DNA of 10,269 nucleotides from Pseudomonadota bacterium (GTDB lineage: Bacteria > Desulfobacterota > Desulfobacteria > Desulfobacterales > Desulfobacteraceae): positions 1 to 10,269 of the forward strand of contig JAHJDU010000343.1 of assembly GCA_018812385.1 (NCBI GenBank). Direction: 5' to 3'. Under the pieces are notes generated by a model, which saw only the letters and a list, made by a program, of their open reading frames with translations, was not told where the DNA came from and ran no database searches. This document shows positions 1 to 6,199 of this stretch, one piece after another. The position numbers and the translations under genes are program-made. The first letter of the stretch is position 1. Each line of letters opens with the position of its first letter.

Positions 1-478
1 CACCTTCCCCTATTTTATTGAAAAACAATCTCCCAGGACAAGATCCAAAGGACTTATGGATTATACCTGCTCCATCCTCGGGTCTTCCAATGGAAAAACA
101 GATACAGATATTGTTTTAAAGGTTGCAGTTCCCATCACATCTGTTTGTCCCTGTTCAAAGGAGATAAGTAAATATGGCGCCCATAATCAGCGCGGCGAAG
201 TGCTGGTCAGTACCAGGTTTGATAAGTTTATCTGGATAGAAGAAATCGTCGACCTTGTGGAGACATCGGCTTCCTGTGATATTTTTTCCGTTTTGAAAAG
301 ACAGGATGAAAAGTTTGTCACGGAAAAAGCCTATGAAAACCCCAAATTTGTGGAAGATATTGCAAGGGATGTGGCAAAACAATTAATGGACGATGAAAAT
401 ATCACCTGGTTCTCCGTAAGCGCTGAAAACTTTGAATCCATCCATAACCACAGCGCCTACGCCTATATTGAAAAATAA
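1..478 (+). CDS. folE2: GTP cyclohydrolase FolE2 (type IB), 3' part
   Basis: This is the C-terminal part of a FolE2-family GTP cyclohydrolase, which converts GTP to 7,8-dihydroneopterin triphosphate, the first step toward folate and queuosine. The reading frame is already open at base 2 (TFPYFIEKQSP...), so the gene begins upstream. About 158 residues remain of a protein that is usually roughly 260 or more. Visible family signatures are VPITSVCPCSKEIS, whose cysteines lie in the metal/active-site segment, then YGAHNQRG with a conserved histidine, and the C-terminal SIHNHSAYAY. The Met at base 56 is internal, not the start. FolE2 is the metal-flexible alternative to zinc-dependent FolE. The gene ends in TAA and converges on the minus-strand toxin gene 45 bases away. 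No textbook terminator with a T-run follows it. The family call is secure; the 5' half cannot be judged. Confidence 0.93.
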   Translation, partial: TFPYFIEKQSPRTRSKGLMDYTCSILGSSNGKTDTDIVLKVAVPITSVCPCSKEISKYGAHNQRGEVLVSTRFDKFIWIEEIVDLVETSASCDIFSVLKRQDEKFVTEKAYENPKFVEDIARDVAKQLMDDENITWFSVSAENFESIHNHSAYAYIEK

Positions 479-487
479 TGGGTAATC

Positions 488-501
488 GGGGGCAGACCCC
501 C
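488..501. repeat. Short G5-CAGA-C5 inverted repeat, related to the one at 1253-1267
   Basis: Five G and five C flank a CAGA tetraloop, so it could form a small GC-rich hairpin. It sits in the 45-base gap between the convergent folE2 and toxin genes. The ten bases CAGACCCCCT (493-502) recur exactly at 1258-1267 on the other side of the toxin-antitoxin pair. It resembles the GGGGTCAGACCCC-type motifs dispersed in many deltaproteobacterial genomes; that comparison is from memory. It might help to end folE2 transcription, but there is no T-run after it. Confidence 0.5.
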
Positions 502-523
502 TTATGACCGGATGGACCCGGGA

Positions 524-910
524 TCAAAGTTGTGTCAATCCGGGAATTAAATTGAAATGCCCGTCTTTTGTAAATATTATGTATCCATGTTGAAAAGCGA
601 CGGCCGCAATCCATATATCGTTTGTCGGAATGGGTGTGCCCGCAGCTTTCAGGTTATTGAGTATTGAAGCGTAAAAATCAGCAGTCTCCACATCAATGGT
701 GTGAACAACGACTCTTGGAGAATCCAGAAAAATATTGAGTTCTTCCCTGTTCATTGTTTCCCGGTCGCCGCTTTTAAAACCAGAATAAAGTTCCCCAACA
801 CTAATGGCTGCAAAACCAATCAGATCAATTTTTCTCAAGGCATCGACAACATTGCCATCACCCTTCATGGCCAATGAATAAATATTGGTGTCGATTAATA
901 CTTTTTTCAT
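524..910 (-). CDS. vapC: PIN-domain toxin, VapC family
   Basis: This 128-residue protein is a typical VapC-type PIN ribonuclease. Such toxins cut specific RNAs, often tRNA or rRNA loops, when not held by the cognate antitoxin. The PIN signature is complete. It consists of LIDTN with Asp7, the SVGELYSG segment with Glu40, TNDIWIAA with Asp98, and IFTKDGHF with Asp116, the four acidic residues expected to hold Mg2+. The length is normal for the family and all catalytic positions are intact, so an active enzyme is likely. Its ATG overlaps the antitoxin stop codon (ATGA, 907-910). An AGGA sits about eight bases upstream inside the antitoxin gene, so translation is probably coupled and follows antitoxin synthesis. 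The exact RNA target cannot be read from the sequence. Confidence 0.9.
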   Translation of the reverse strand: MKKVLIDTNIYSLAMKGDGNVVDALRKIDLIGFAAISVGELYSGFKSGDRETMNREELNIFLDSPRVVVHTIDVETADFYASILNNLKAAGTPIPTNDIWIAAVAFQHGYIIFTKDGHFNLIPGLTQL

Positions 911-1167
911 TCCCAGAGTTCCTGGTCAATTTGACGTTGACTGGCTATTGAATCATTTATTTTTTTGAACTCATCATCATTCCATCTGCCAAACAGGTCA
1001 TCCAGGTCATCATATTTGCTTGAAAATTTCTTTTCCTTTTTAAATCCAAGACTTGTTTTGATAAGCTCAAGAATGATTTGATTAACACTCTTGCCTTGTT
1101 TTTTCGCAGCTATTTTTAATTTTTCAGCAACTTCAGGTTCAACGCCTCTAATGGTGACAGCCTTCAT
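907..1167 (-). CDS. vapB: Ribbon-helix-helix antitoxin, VapB/FitA-like
   Basis: This 86-residue protein is the first gene of the toxin-antitoxin pair. Its N-terminus (MKAVTIRGV) reads as the DNA-binding beta-strand of a ribbon-helix-helix fold. Two helices follow: roughly residues 10-24, and 27-40 with SVNQIILELIKTSLG. The charged C-terminal half (about 45-86, ending QIDQELWE) is the part expected to wrap around the PIN toxin and block its active site. The ATG is preceded by a good ribosome binding site, GGGAGA, on the minus strand (1173-1178, six or so bases before the ATG). The protein should also bind the repeated TCAATAT elements in its own promoter. The FitA-like versus VapB-like label is a judgement from general RHH style. 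The toxin-antitoxin role is well supported by the partner gene. Confidence 0.85.
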   Translation of the reverse strand: MKAVTIRGVEPEVAEKLKIAAKKQGKSVNQIILELIKTSLGFKKEKKFSSKYDDLDDLFGRWNDDEFKKINDSIASQRQIDQELWE

Positions 1168-1203
1168 AAAATTCTCCCAAGGATAATGTCATCGTGCGAC
1201 TAC

Positions 1204-1233
1204 ATATTGATGTCAATATATGCTATCAATATG
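1204..1233. promoter_or_regulatory. Putative operator of the vapBC pair: three TCAATAT half-sites
   Basis: Three copies of the heptamer TCAATAT occur here: one inverted as ATATTGA at 1204-1210, and two direct at 1213-1219 and 1226-1232. The first two form a 16-base palindrome with a 2-base centre (1204-1219). The first and third form a longer inverted repeat, CATATTGAT (1203-1211) and ATCAATATG (1225-1233). The sites cover the -10 element and the spacer of the promoter. RHH antitoxins commonly bind such repeated half-sites cooperatively and repress their own operon, so autorepression is the likely role. Binding itself is inferred. Confidence 0.65.
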
Positions 1234-1243
1234 GCTTTGTCAA
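1215..1243 (-). promoter_or_regulatory. Sigma70-type promoter for vapBC
   Basis: On the minus strand a perfect -35 TTGACA (1238-1243) is followed by a 17-base spacer and a -10 TATATT (1215-1220), five of six matches to consensus. Transcription would begin near 1207-1209, giving a leader of about 40 bases before the antitoxin ATG. The -35 box overlaps the stop codon of the upstream dacB-like gene. The toxin-antitoxin pair therefore has its own start even if some read-through from dacB occurs. Confidence 0.7.
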
Positions 1244-2454
1244 TTATTAATTGGAGTCAGACCCCCTGAAGCCTGAAGCTGCTGCAGTTTCTTTAGAATG
1301 GCATCATAACCTTTGTTCTTCTGGTTCACCATGATGACATAGGGGTAAAGCCGCCCATCCTCTCCTGATATATAGCCTGCCCTGGTCCGGATGTCTGAAA
1401 GGGTGCCTGTTTTAAAAAAATCATTACCCTGGCTGTTTAACAGGGAATAAAAGGGCATAAACTCTATAAGGACCTTTATCATTTGATCCGGAGAAATCAA
1501 GTTTGATCTTGAAAGGCCTGATCCTTCTGAAATGCTAAGATGATCAAATCCCAGGCCCTGCTTTGAAAAAAGCTTGACTGCCTTGACCCCTTTTTCAAGG
1601 GTGGCGGGTGGCCCATAGGTTTTTGCGCCCAGGGTAAGTAAAACAAGATTTGCAATATAATTATTAGAGTATTTTAAAAGTTTTTGCACCACCTGCTTTG
1701 TGTCAAAAGGAGAAAGAAAAGTATTTCCCCCCCCTTGTTTTACCTCATATTTTCCCAGCCGCACAGAACCTGTGACACCAATATTATTTTTTTCAAGAAA
1801 GAATTTGACCAGAAGTCCTGGATACATCATACCATGCTGTTTTGACAAAACAATTCTGCCCTGTTTCAGACGGGTTTTTTTTATGTCCCCAAGAAAGGCG
1901 GGCAAAAGTGGGGTCTGGGGTTCCCCGCTGATAAATCTTTTTTCTTTCTTATCCCATTGGAACAAAAGAGTATTGAAATTGGCAGATAAAGCCCCCACAG
2001 GCGCGTCATAGGGATTTAGAGAGCTTCCTTTCCCCGGCACCTGAATCTGATCTGAAAAATAGGTCTGGTCAAGAATAATATCATGAATCAGTGTTGGTTT
2101 TGCCGTTAAAATGATGTCCTGGCACAGTTCCTCAATAACTTCAGAAATCAATAAAGGGTCTCCAAAACCCTTTAGATAAAGATTTTTTGAATCTGGATCA
2201 AGATACCAGGCCGTTGAAAAACGATAATCCGGTCCAAGCAGGTCAAGGGCAGCAAGGCTGGTCAGGATTTTTAAAATTGATGCTGGAATAAATAACTTTT
2301 CCCTGTTCTGGCTGTAAAGGATGTTTCCTTGATCATCAGCTAAAATAACCCCTGCATTCAAATTTTCAGCATAAATGCGAGGACAAAAGCTCAATCCCTC
2401 AATAAAGACAGCCCAAAAAAAAATAAAACCAATAATGGTTTTATTATTAATCAT
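1240..2454 (-). CDS. dacB: D-Ala-D-Ala carboxypeptidase/endopeptidase, PBP4 (S13) family
   Basis: This is a periplasmic penicillin-binding protein that trims or cuts peptide cross-links in peptidoglycan. With the ATG at 2454 it has 404 residues and starts with a clear signal peptide (MINNKTIIGFIFFWAVF..., probable cleavage after RIYA, near residue 29). The three active-site motifs of the serine DD-peptidases are present: SILK (Ser59, Lys62), SNN (263-265) and KTG (348-350), plus GFGDP and EGSGLSR as in PBP4 proteins. It is shorter than E. coli DacB (477), so its inserted accessory domain is probably reduced. I prefer this ATG over the upstream TTG at 2481 because it gives a proper signal peptide and an 8-base overlap with the preceding aminopeptidase gene. 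Neither start has a clear ribosome binding site, so coupling is likely. The C-terminal GGLTPINN derives from a repeat. The coding strand holds runs of nine T, eight A and eight G. Confidence 0.9.
   Translation of the reverse strand: MINNKTIIGFIFFWAVFIEGLSFCPRIYAENLNAGVILADDQGNILYSQNREKLFIPASILKILTSLAALDLLGPDYRFSTAWYLDPDSKNLYLKGFGDPLLISEVIEELCQDIILTAKPTLIHDIILDQTYFSDQIQVPGKGSSLNPYDAPVGALSANFNTLLFQWDKKEKRFISGEPQTPLLPAFLGDIKKTRLKQGRIVLSKQHGMMYPGLLVKFFLEKNNIGVTGSVRLGKYEVKQGGGNTFLSPFDTKQVVQKLLKYSNNYIANLVLLTLGAKTYGPPATLEKGVKAVKLFSKQGLGFDHLSISEGSGLSRSNLISPDQMIKVLIEFMPFYSLLNSQGNDFFKTGTLSDIRTRAGYISGEDGRLYPYVIMVNQKNKGYDAILKKLQQLQASGGLTPINN
1241..1267. repeat. Palindrome plus GG-AGTCAGA-CCCCC motif at the dacB 3' end
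   Basis: The segment holds a perfect 13-base palindrome, CAATTATTAATTG (1241-1253), directly joined to GGAGTCAGACCCCCT (1253-1267). The last ten bases match 493-502 exactly. The block codes for the last residues (about GGLTPINN) and stop of the dacB-like protein, which suggests a repeat has become the end of that gene. It looks like a member of a small dispersed repeat family. That needs the rest of the genome to confirm. Confidence 0.45.
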
Positions 2455-3871
2455 TATCAGAATAAAAAGCTTTATATCCAAGATAGGTCATATACACATC
2501 TGCCTTGCTGGAAACTTCAAAAGGAGAATGCATGGAAAGAACAGCAGGGCCGCAGTCAAGGACATTCATCCCGAATTTTGCAAGGAATTTGGCAACGGTG
2601 CCGCCGCCGCCCTGATCAATTTTCCCCAGTTCTCCAGTCTGCCAGACAATATTATTTTTATTAAATATCTGTCTGATCTTACCCACAAATTCTGCACTGG
2701 CATCACTTGATCCGGATTTTCCGCCCACCCCCGTGAATTTTGTCATACAAATGCCAAATCCAAGTTTCGCTGCATTCATTGCTTCATGAACGTCTTTGAA
2801 ATCCGGGTCCATGGCAGCGTTCACATCAGCAGACAGACAGGATGAGTTGATCAAGGCTTTTCTAAGACTGCGGTTCCCCGTATCCTCACCATTGATAAAA
2901 AGCAGATCAGACATAAAGTCTTCAAGAAAATTTGATTTTGCCCCGCTGCTGCCTTCACTGCCGATCTCTTCCTTGTCAAAGAACAGGGCAATGGCAGTCC
3001 TGTCTGGAGACGGGGTATCCATTATCGCCTCAAGACTTGTATAGGCACACACCCTGTCATCCTGGCCGTAAGAACCGATCATTGACCTGTCAAATCCGAT
3101 ATCCCTGGCTTTTCCAGCCGGCACAGCTTCAATTTCCGCACTCACAAAATCTTCTTCGACAATCTTGTATTGTTCATATAAAAGATTTAACACCCCAAGT
3201 TTAAACCGGTCTTTTTCTCCATCCCCGCCCAGGGGGATACTGCCTGCAATCAGGTTTAATTTTTCACCTTCAAAGGCTTCGGATAATTTTTTGTCTGCCT
3301 GGAGTTTTCCAGCCAGATGGGGCAGAAGATCCGTCACCGTGAAAACTGGATCATCAGGATCCTCGCCAATGGTAATATCCATTGGCCCCCGGGATGTGAC
3401 GATTGTCCCATGGAGCGCCAAAGGCAGGGCCAGCCAGTGATATTTACGAATCCCCCCATAATAATGTGTTTTTATCAGCCCCATACTCAAGTCTTCATAG
3501 ATAGGGTTCTGCTTTAGATCCAGCCGGGGTGAATCCAGGTGGGAGGCAATGATATTGGCCCCTGTAACAAGGCCGTCTCTTCCTAAAATAGCCAGGGCTA
3601 CACAACGTCCTTGAAAAATCTTATAAACTTTTTTACTACTTTTCAATTCTTTTGTTAACAATGTATCGATATCGACAAAACCTTTAGTCTTTGCAGCTCG
3701 AACAATTTGTATAGCTGCTTTTCTTTCAGTCTTGGATTGATTTAAAAAATCTTTATAATTTTCATTGAATTTAAAAAGTTGAGTTTTTTGTTTTTGAGTA
3801 AGTTGATCAAAAACAAGGGGTTCCATTTTCAAAATTGTCTTTTTTATCTTTTTTATGTGGGCTTTGTCCAT
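2447..3871 (-). CDS. M18-family zinc aminopeptidase
   Basis: This 474-residue cytoplasmic metallo-aminopeptidase of family M18 (aspartyl aminopeptidase / aminopeptidase I type) removes N-terminal residues from peptides. All expected active-site segments are there: ASHLDSPR (His111, Asp113), SYGQDDRV (metal Asp271), FDKEEIGSEG (catalytic Glu301, metal Glu302), SADVNAAMDP (Asp349) and MHSPFE (His448). KTHYYGGIRKYHW and GGGGT are further family landmarks. The length is normal. The ATG has a ribosome binding site AAGGAA on the minus strand (3880-3885), eight bases upstream. The gene leads a two-gene unit and overlaps the dacB-like gene by 8 bases. A joint role in recycling wall or protein peptides is possible but is only inferred from the pairing. 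Substrate preference (acidic or broad) cannot be told from the sequence. The first 80 or so codons are Lys-rich and more AT-rich than the rest. Confidence 0.93.
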   Translation of the reverse strand: MDKAHIKKIKKTILKMEPLVFDQLTQKQKTQLFKFNENYKDFLNQSKTERKAAIQIVRAAKTKGFVDIDTLLTKELKSSKKVYKIFQGRCVALAILGRDGLVTGANIIASHLDSPRLDLKQNPIYEDLSMGLIKTHYYGGIRKYHWLALPLALHGTIVTSRGPMDITIGEDPDDPVFTVTDLLPHLAGKLQADKKLSEAFEGEKLNLIAGSIPLGGDGEKDRFKLGVLNLLYEQYKIVEEDFVSAEIEAVPAGKARDIGFDRSMIGSYGQDDRVCAYTSLEAIMDTPSPDRTAIALFFDKEEIGSEGSSGAKSNFLEDFMSDLLFINGEDTGNRSLRKALINSSCLSADVNAAMDPDFKDVHEAMNAAKLGFGICMTKFTGVGGKSGSSDASAEFVGKIRQIFNKNNIVWQTGELGKIDQGGGGTVAKFLAKFGMNVLDCGPAVLSMHSPFEVSSKADVYMTYLGYKAFYSDND

Positions 3872-4239
3872 TTGAATTGTTCCTTAAATATCAATTAAAT
3901 TTGTCAACCTCATCACTTAAACTATTGAAAAAAATCATGAAATATTTCTTTAATTTTCTGCATATTGATTTAGACTCAAACAGATAATTTTTTTAATATA
4001 GATATTATTTGATAATCTATTTTGGCGTGAATGATAGCAAATATTTAAAAAAGAGGAAACAAAAATCGAGAATGAGGCTTTCAATTTACCAAAAATGCAG
4101 ACAGATTTTTACATTAGACTAATTTTGGAAATACCATGAGACCGGGAATTGCTGTTTATTTGTATTCTTTGTTGCATTTTGATATAAAATGTTGTAGTTG
4201 AAAACAAATATTTTTTATTAAAATTCAGGATAATCTATT
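3872..4239. other. Divergent AT-rich intergenic region between the aminopeptidase and gsp operons
   Basis: These 368 bases separate two divergent transcription units and are strongly AT-rich. I see the aminopeptidase ribosome binding site (3880-3885, minus), a candidate plus-strand promoter near 4160-4188, and an 11-base direct repeat GATAATCTATT at 4011-4021 and 4229-4239. There are also weak AT-rich inverted repeats, such as ATAGAT (3998-4003) with ATCTAT (4015-4020). No convincing minus-strand promoter stands out: a TTGACA at 3902-3907 lacks a properly spaced -10. No riboswitch core or RNA gene is recognisable. Two tiny open frames (4072-4122 and 4136-4201) lack support. Confidence 0.7.
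4160..4188 (+). promoter_or_regulatory. Candidate promoter of the gsp operon
   Basis: TTGTAT (4160-4165), a 17-base spacer and TATAAA (4183-4188) make a plausible sigma70-like promoter about 50 bases before the gspG ATG. The -10 matches well; the -35 matches only at TTG. In such AT-rich DNA similar matches arise by chance, so this is tentative. Confidence 0.35.
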
Positions 4240-4668
4240 ATGAAACAGATTTATATAAAACAGAAAATTCAAGGATTTACATTAATAGAGGTAATGGTTG
4301 TTATTATTATTGTTGGACTTCTTTCAGCACTTGTTGCACCTAAGTTTTTCGGGAAAATTGACCAGGCAAGGGTAAAAACTACGAAAACACAAATTGAATT
4401 ACTGGGTGCTGCATTGGATGATTTCAGGTTGGATAATGGTCGGTATCCAACCATGGAAGAGGGATTGAATGCTTTAAGAAAACAGCCTGATGGATTAAAA
4501 AATTGGTACGGACCATATCTGCCTAAAGACGTCCCCCTGGATGCCTGGGGAAAGGAATATATCTATAAATCTCCCGGAGACCATGGCGATTATGATCTTT
4601 TCAGTTATGGTAAAGACGGTCAGGAAGGTGGAGAAAAGGATAACCGGGATATTGTAAGCTGGGAATAG
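4240..4668 (+). CDS. gspG: Type II secretion major pseudopilin GspG
   Basis: GspG is the major subunit of the periplasmic pseudopilus that drives folded proteins through the outer-membrane secretin. The 142-residue precursor has a short basic leader ending KIQG. It is cut before Phe13 by the prepilin peptidase, leaving FTLIEVMVV with the conserved Glu at mature position 5 and a hydrophobic helix to about residue 35. The GspG signature follows: a GRYPT-like loop, then PDGLKNWYGPYLPKDVPLDAWG. The acidic C-terminal SYGKDGQEGGEKDNRDI is the calcium-binding loop typical of this subunit. The ATG is preceded by AGGAT about nine bases upstream. It is the first gene of the operon here and is separated from gspE by one base. 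The peptidase GspO needed to mature it is not in the window. Confidence 0.96.
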   Translation: MKQIYIKQKIQGFTLIEVMVVIIIVGLLSALVAPKFFGKIDQARVKTTKTQIELLGAALDDFRLDNGRYPTMEEGLNALRKQPDGLKNWYGPYLPKDVPLDAWGKEYIYKSPGDHGDYDLFSYGKDGQEGGEKDNRDIVSWE

Positions 4669-4669
4669 A

Positions 4670-6199
4670 ATGAAAACTGAAGTTTTTCAAGAAATTAACG
4701 AATCAACCATCCCGGAATCTCCTCCTGAAGTAACACTCCTTCCTCTGCATTTCATGAAGAATTTTAAAGTATTGCCCATTGATGATTCCGGTGAAAGTCT
4801 GGTAGTTTTATTTGCTGATCCCTATGACTACCATACCCGGGAAGTTGTGACAGCTACTTATGAAAAACCATTGAAGATATACCATGCATCCGATGAATTT
4901 GTAAGCAATACATTATATGCCTGGTATGAAGCAAACAGGGCAATGAGTGGAAAGGAATATGATGACAATTATGATTTGAATATGGATGATGCCCTGTGGA
5001 GTGATACTGAACAGCTCAAGGATATGGCATCCGAAGCCCCGGTCATCCGCCTGGTCAATCATATCATCAGCAAAGCCCTTGATCTTGGGGCATCTGATGT
5101 TCATATCGAACCGAAAAGACAATTTCTTGCTGTCCGATATCGTATCGACGGAGTTCTACAAGATCAAGAACCCATTGCCAACAAATACCGGGCAGCCATT
5201 ATTTCACGTGTAAAACTCATGGCCAATATGGATATTGCTGAAAGACGGCTATCCCTGGATGGCAGAACAAAAATTAAACTCGGCCGGAAAGAAATTGATA
5301 TTCGTGTGTCAAGCGTGCCGGTTCAGTATGGAGAAAGCCTTGTGTTAAGGCTTTTGCTGCAGGACAACATACAGCTTAAACTATCTTCCCTGGGCCTGGC
5401 GGATGAGATGTCTGATCTATTTCTCAGACTCGTCTCCCAGCCCTATGGGATGTTTCTGGTCACCGGCCCTACAGGTTCCGGAAAAACCACAACCCTGTAC
5501 TCTGTCATAAATGAGATAAACACCCCTGAAAAAAAAATTGTTACAGCTGAAGATCCTGTAGAATATCAGATTGACAATGTGAATCAGGTTCAGGTGAAAT
5601 CGTCAATTGGCCTGACCTATGCCTCAATATTAAGATCTTTTTTAAGACATGACCCTGATATTATTCTCATTGGAGAAATCCGTGATTCAGAAACAGCAGA
5701 AATAGCAATCCAGGCATCTTTAACCGGGCATATGGTTTTTTCCACTCTGCATACCAATGATTCGGCAGGAGCCGTTAATCGACTTTCAGACATGGGAGTT
5801 GAAAGCTATCTTCTCGCCTCAAGTCTGGTAGGGGTTTTAGCCCAGCGGCTTGTACGTAAAATCTGTAACAATTGCAGGGAAGAAATAATTCTCACGCAGA
5901 TACAAAAGCAGACCATTGCCCATAGCCTTGAAATTTCAGTGGATTTGATTGATGATACCTGTATGAGTGGAAAAGGGTGTGAAGAGTGTTCCTCTACAGG
6001 ATATAAGGGGAGAGTAGGTCTTTATGAACTATTAGTGGTTGATGACATAATTCAGCGGATGATTGCCGAGAATGCCGACAGAGATGAAATTGTCCGCAAG
6101 GCTGCTGAAAAGGGCATGAAAACAATCCGGTATGATGGGTTGGAAAAGGTTAAGCAGGGCATCACAACATTTGAAGAGGTGCTGAGGGTTACTCGCTGA
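4670..6199 (+). CDS. gspE: Type II secretion assembly ATPase GspE
   Basis: GspE is the cytoplasmic hexameric ATPase that powers pseudopilus assembly. The 509 residues comprise an N-terminal GspE domain (about 1-110) that normally docks on GspL, then the linker and catalytic core starting near APVIRLVNHII (123-133). Walker A is GPTGSGKT (266-273, Lys272). The Asp box lies around 291-300 (VTAEDPVEYQ), and Walker B is IILIGEIRD (331-339, Glu336). The His box is in TGHMVFSTLHTND. A four-cysteine zinc motif is CNNC (399-402) and CEEC (437-440), with an extra Cys431. This C-terminal zinc domain is usual for T2SS GspE. The length is standard. An A9 run (5529-5537) lies in the coding strand before the Asp box. 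The stop overlaps the gspF start by one base (TGATG). Confidence 0.96.
   Translation: MKTEVFQEINESTIPESPPEVTLLPLHFMKNFKVLPIDDSGESLVVLFADPYDYHTREVVTATYEKPLKIYHASDEFVSNTLYAWYEANRAMSGKEYDDNYDLNMDDALWSDTEQLKDMASEAPVIRLVNHIISKALDLGASDVHIEPKRQFLAVRYRIDGVLQDQEPIANKYRAAIISRVKLMANMDIAERRLSLDGRTKIKLGRKEIDIRVSSVPVQYGESLVLRLLLQDNIQLKLSSLGLADEMSDLFLRLVSQPYGMFLVTGPTGSGKTTTLYSVINEINTPEKKIVTAEDPVEYQIDNVNQVQVKSSIGLTYASILRSFLRHDPDIILIGEIRDSETAEIAIQASLTGHMVFSTLHTNDSAGAVNRLSDMGVESYLLASSLVGVLAQRLVRKICNNCREEIILTQIQKQTIAHSLEISVDLIDDTCMSGKGCEECSSTGYKGRVGLYELLVVDDIIQRMIAENADRDEIVRKAAEKGMKTIRYDGLEKVKQGITTFEEVLRVTR

Noticed and set aside
488..501. Rho-independent terminator for folE2
   Set aside because: The stem is only five base pairs and no T-run follows on either strand; kept as a repeat instead.
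2455..2481. TTG at 2481 as the dacB start (9 extra residues)
   Set aside because: The extra residues would sit before an already good signal peptide, there is no ribosome binding site, and the ATG at 2454 gives the usual tight overlap.
3902..3907. TTGACA on the minus strand as -35 box of the aminopeptidase gene
   Set aside because: At 16-18 bases downstream there is only the ribosome binding site; the nearest -10-like TATTTA is just 11 bases away.
4024..4038. Sigma54-like GG...GC element (TTGGCGTGAATGATAGCA)
   Set aside because: The GG and GC are separated by 11 bases instead of the required 10, and the TTGC part is not matched; it also lies about 200 bases before gspG.
4072..4122. Tiny open frame of 16 codons after a GAGGAA-like site
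   Set aside because: The ribosome-site spacing is too long (13 bases), there is no recognisable product, and such frames are common in AT-rich DNA.
4136..4201. Open frame of 21 codons before gspG
   Set aside because: It overlaps the likely promoter, shows no family pattern, and has only a weak GGAA upstream.
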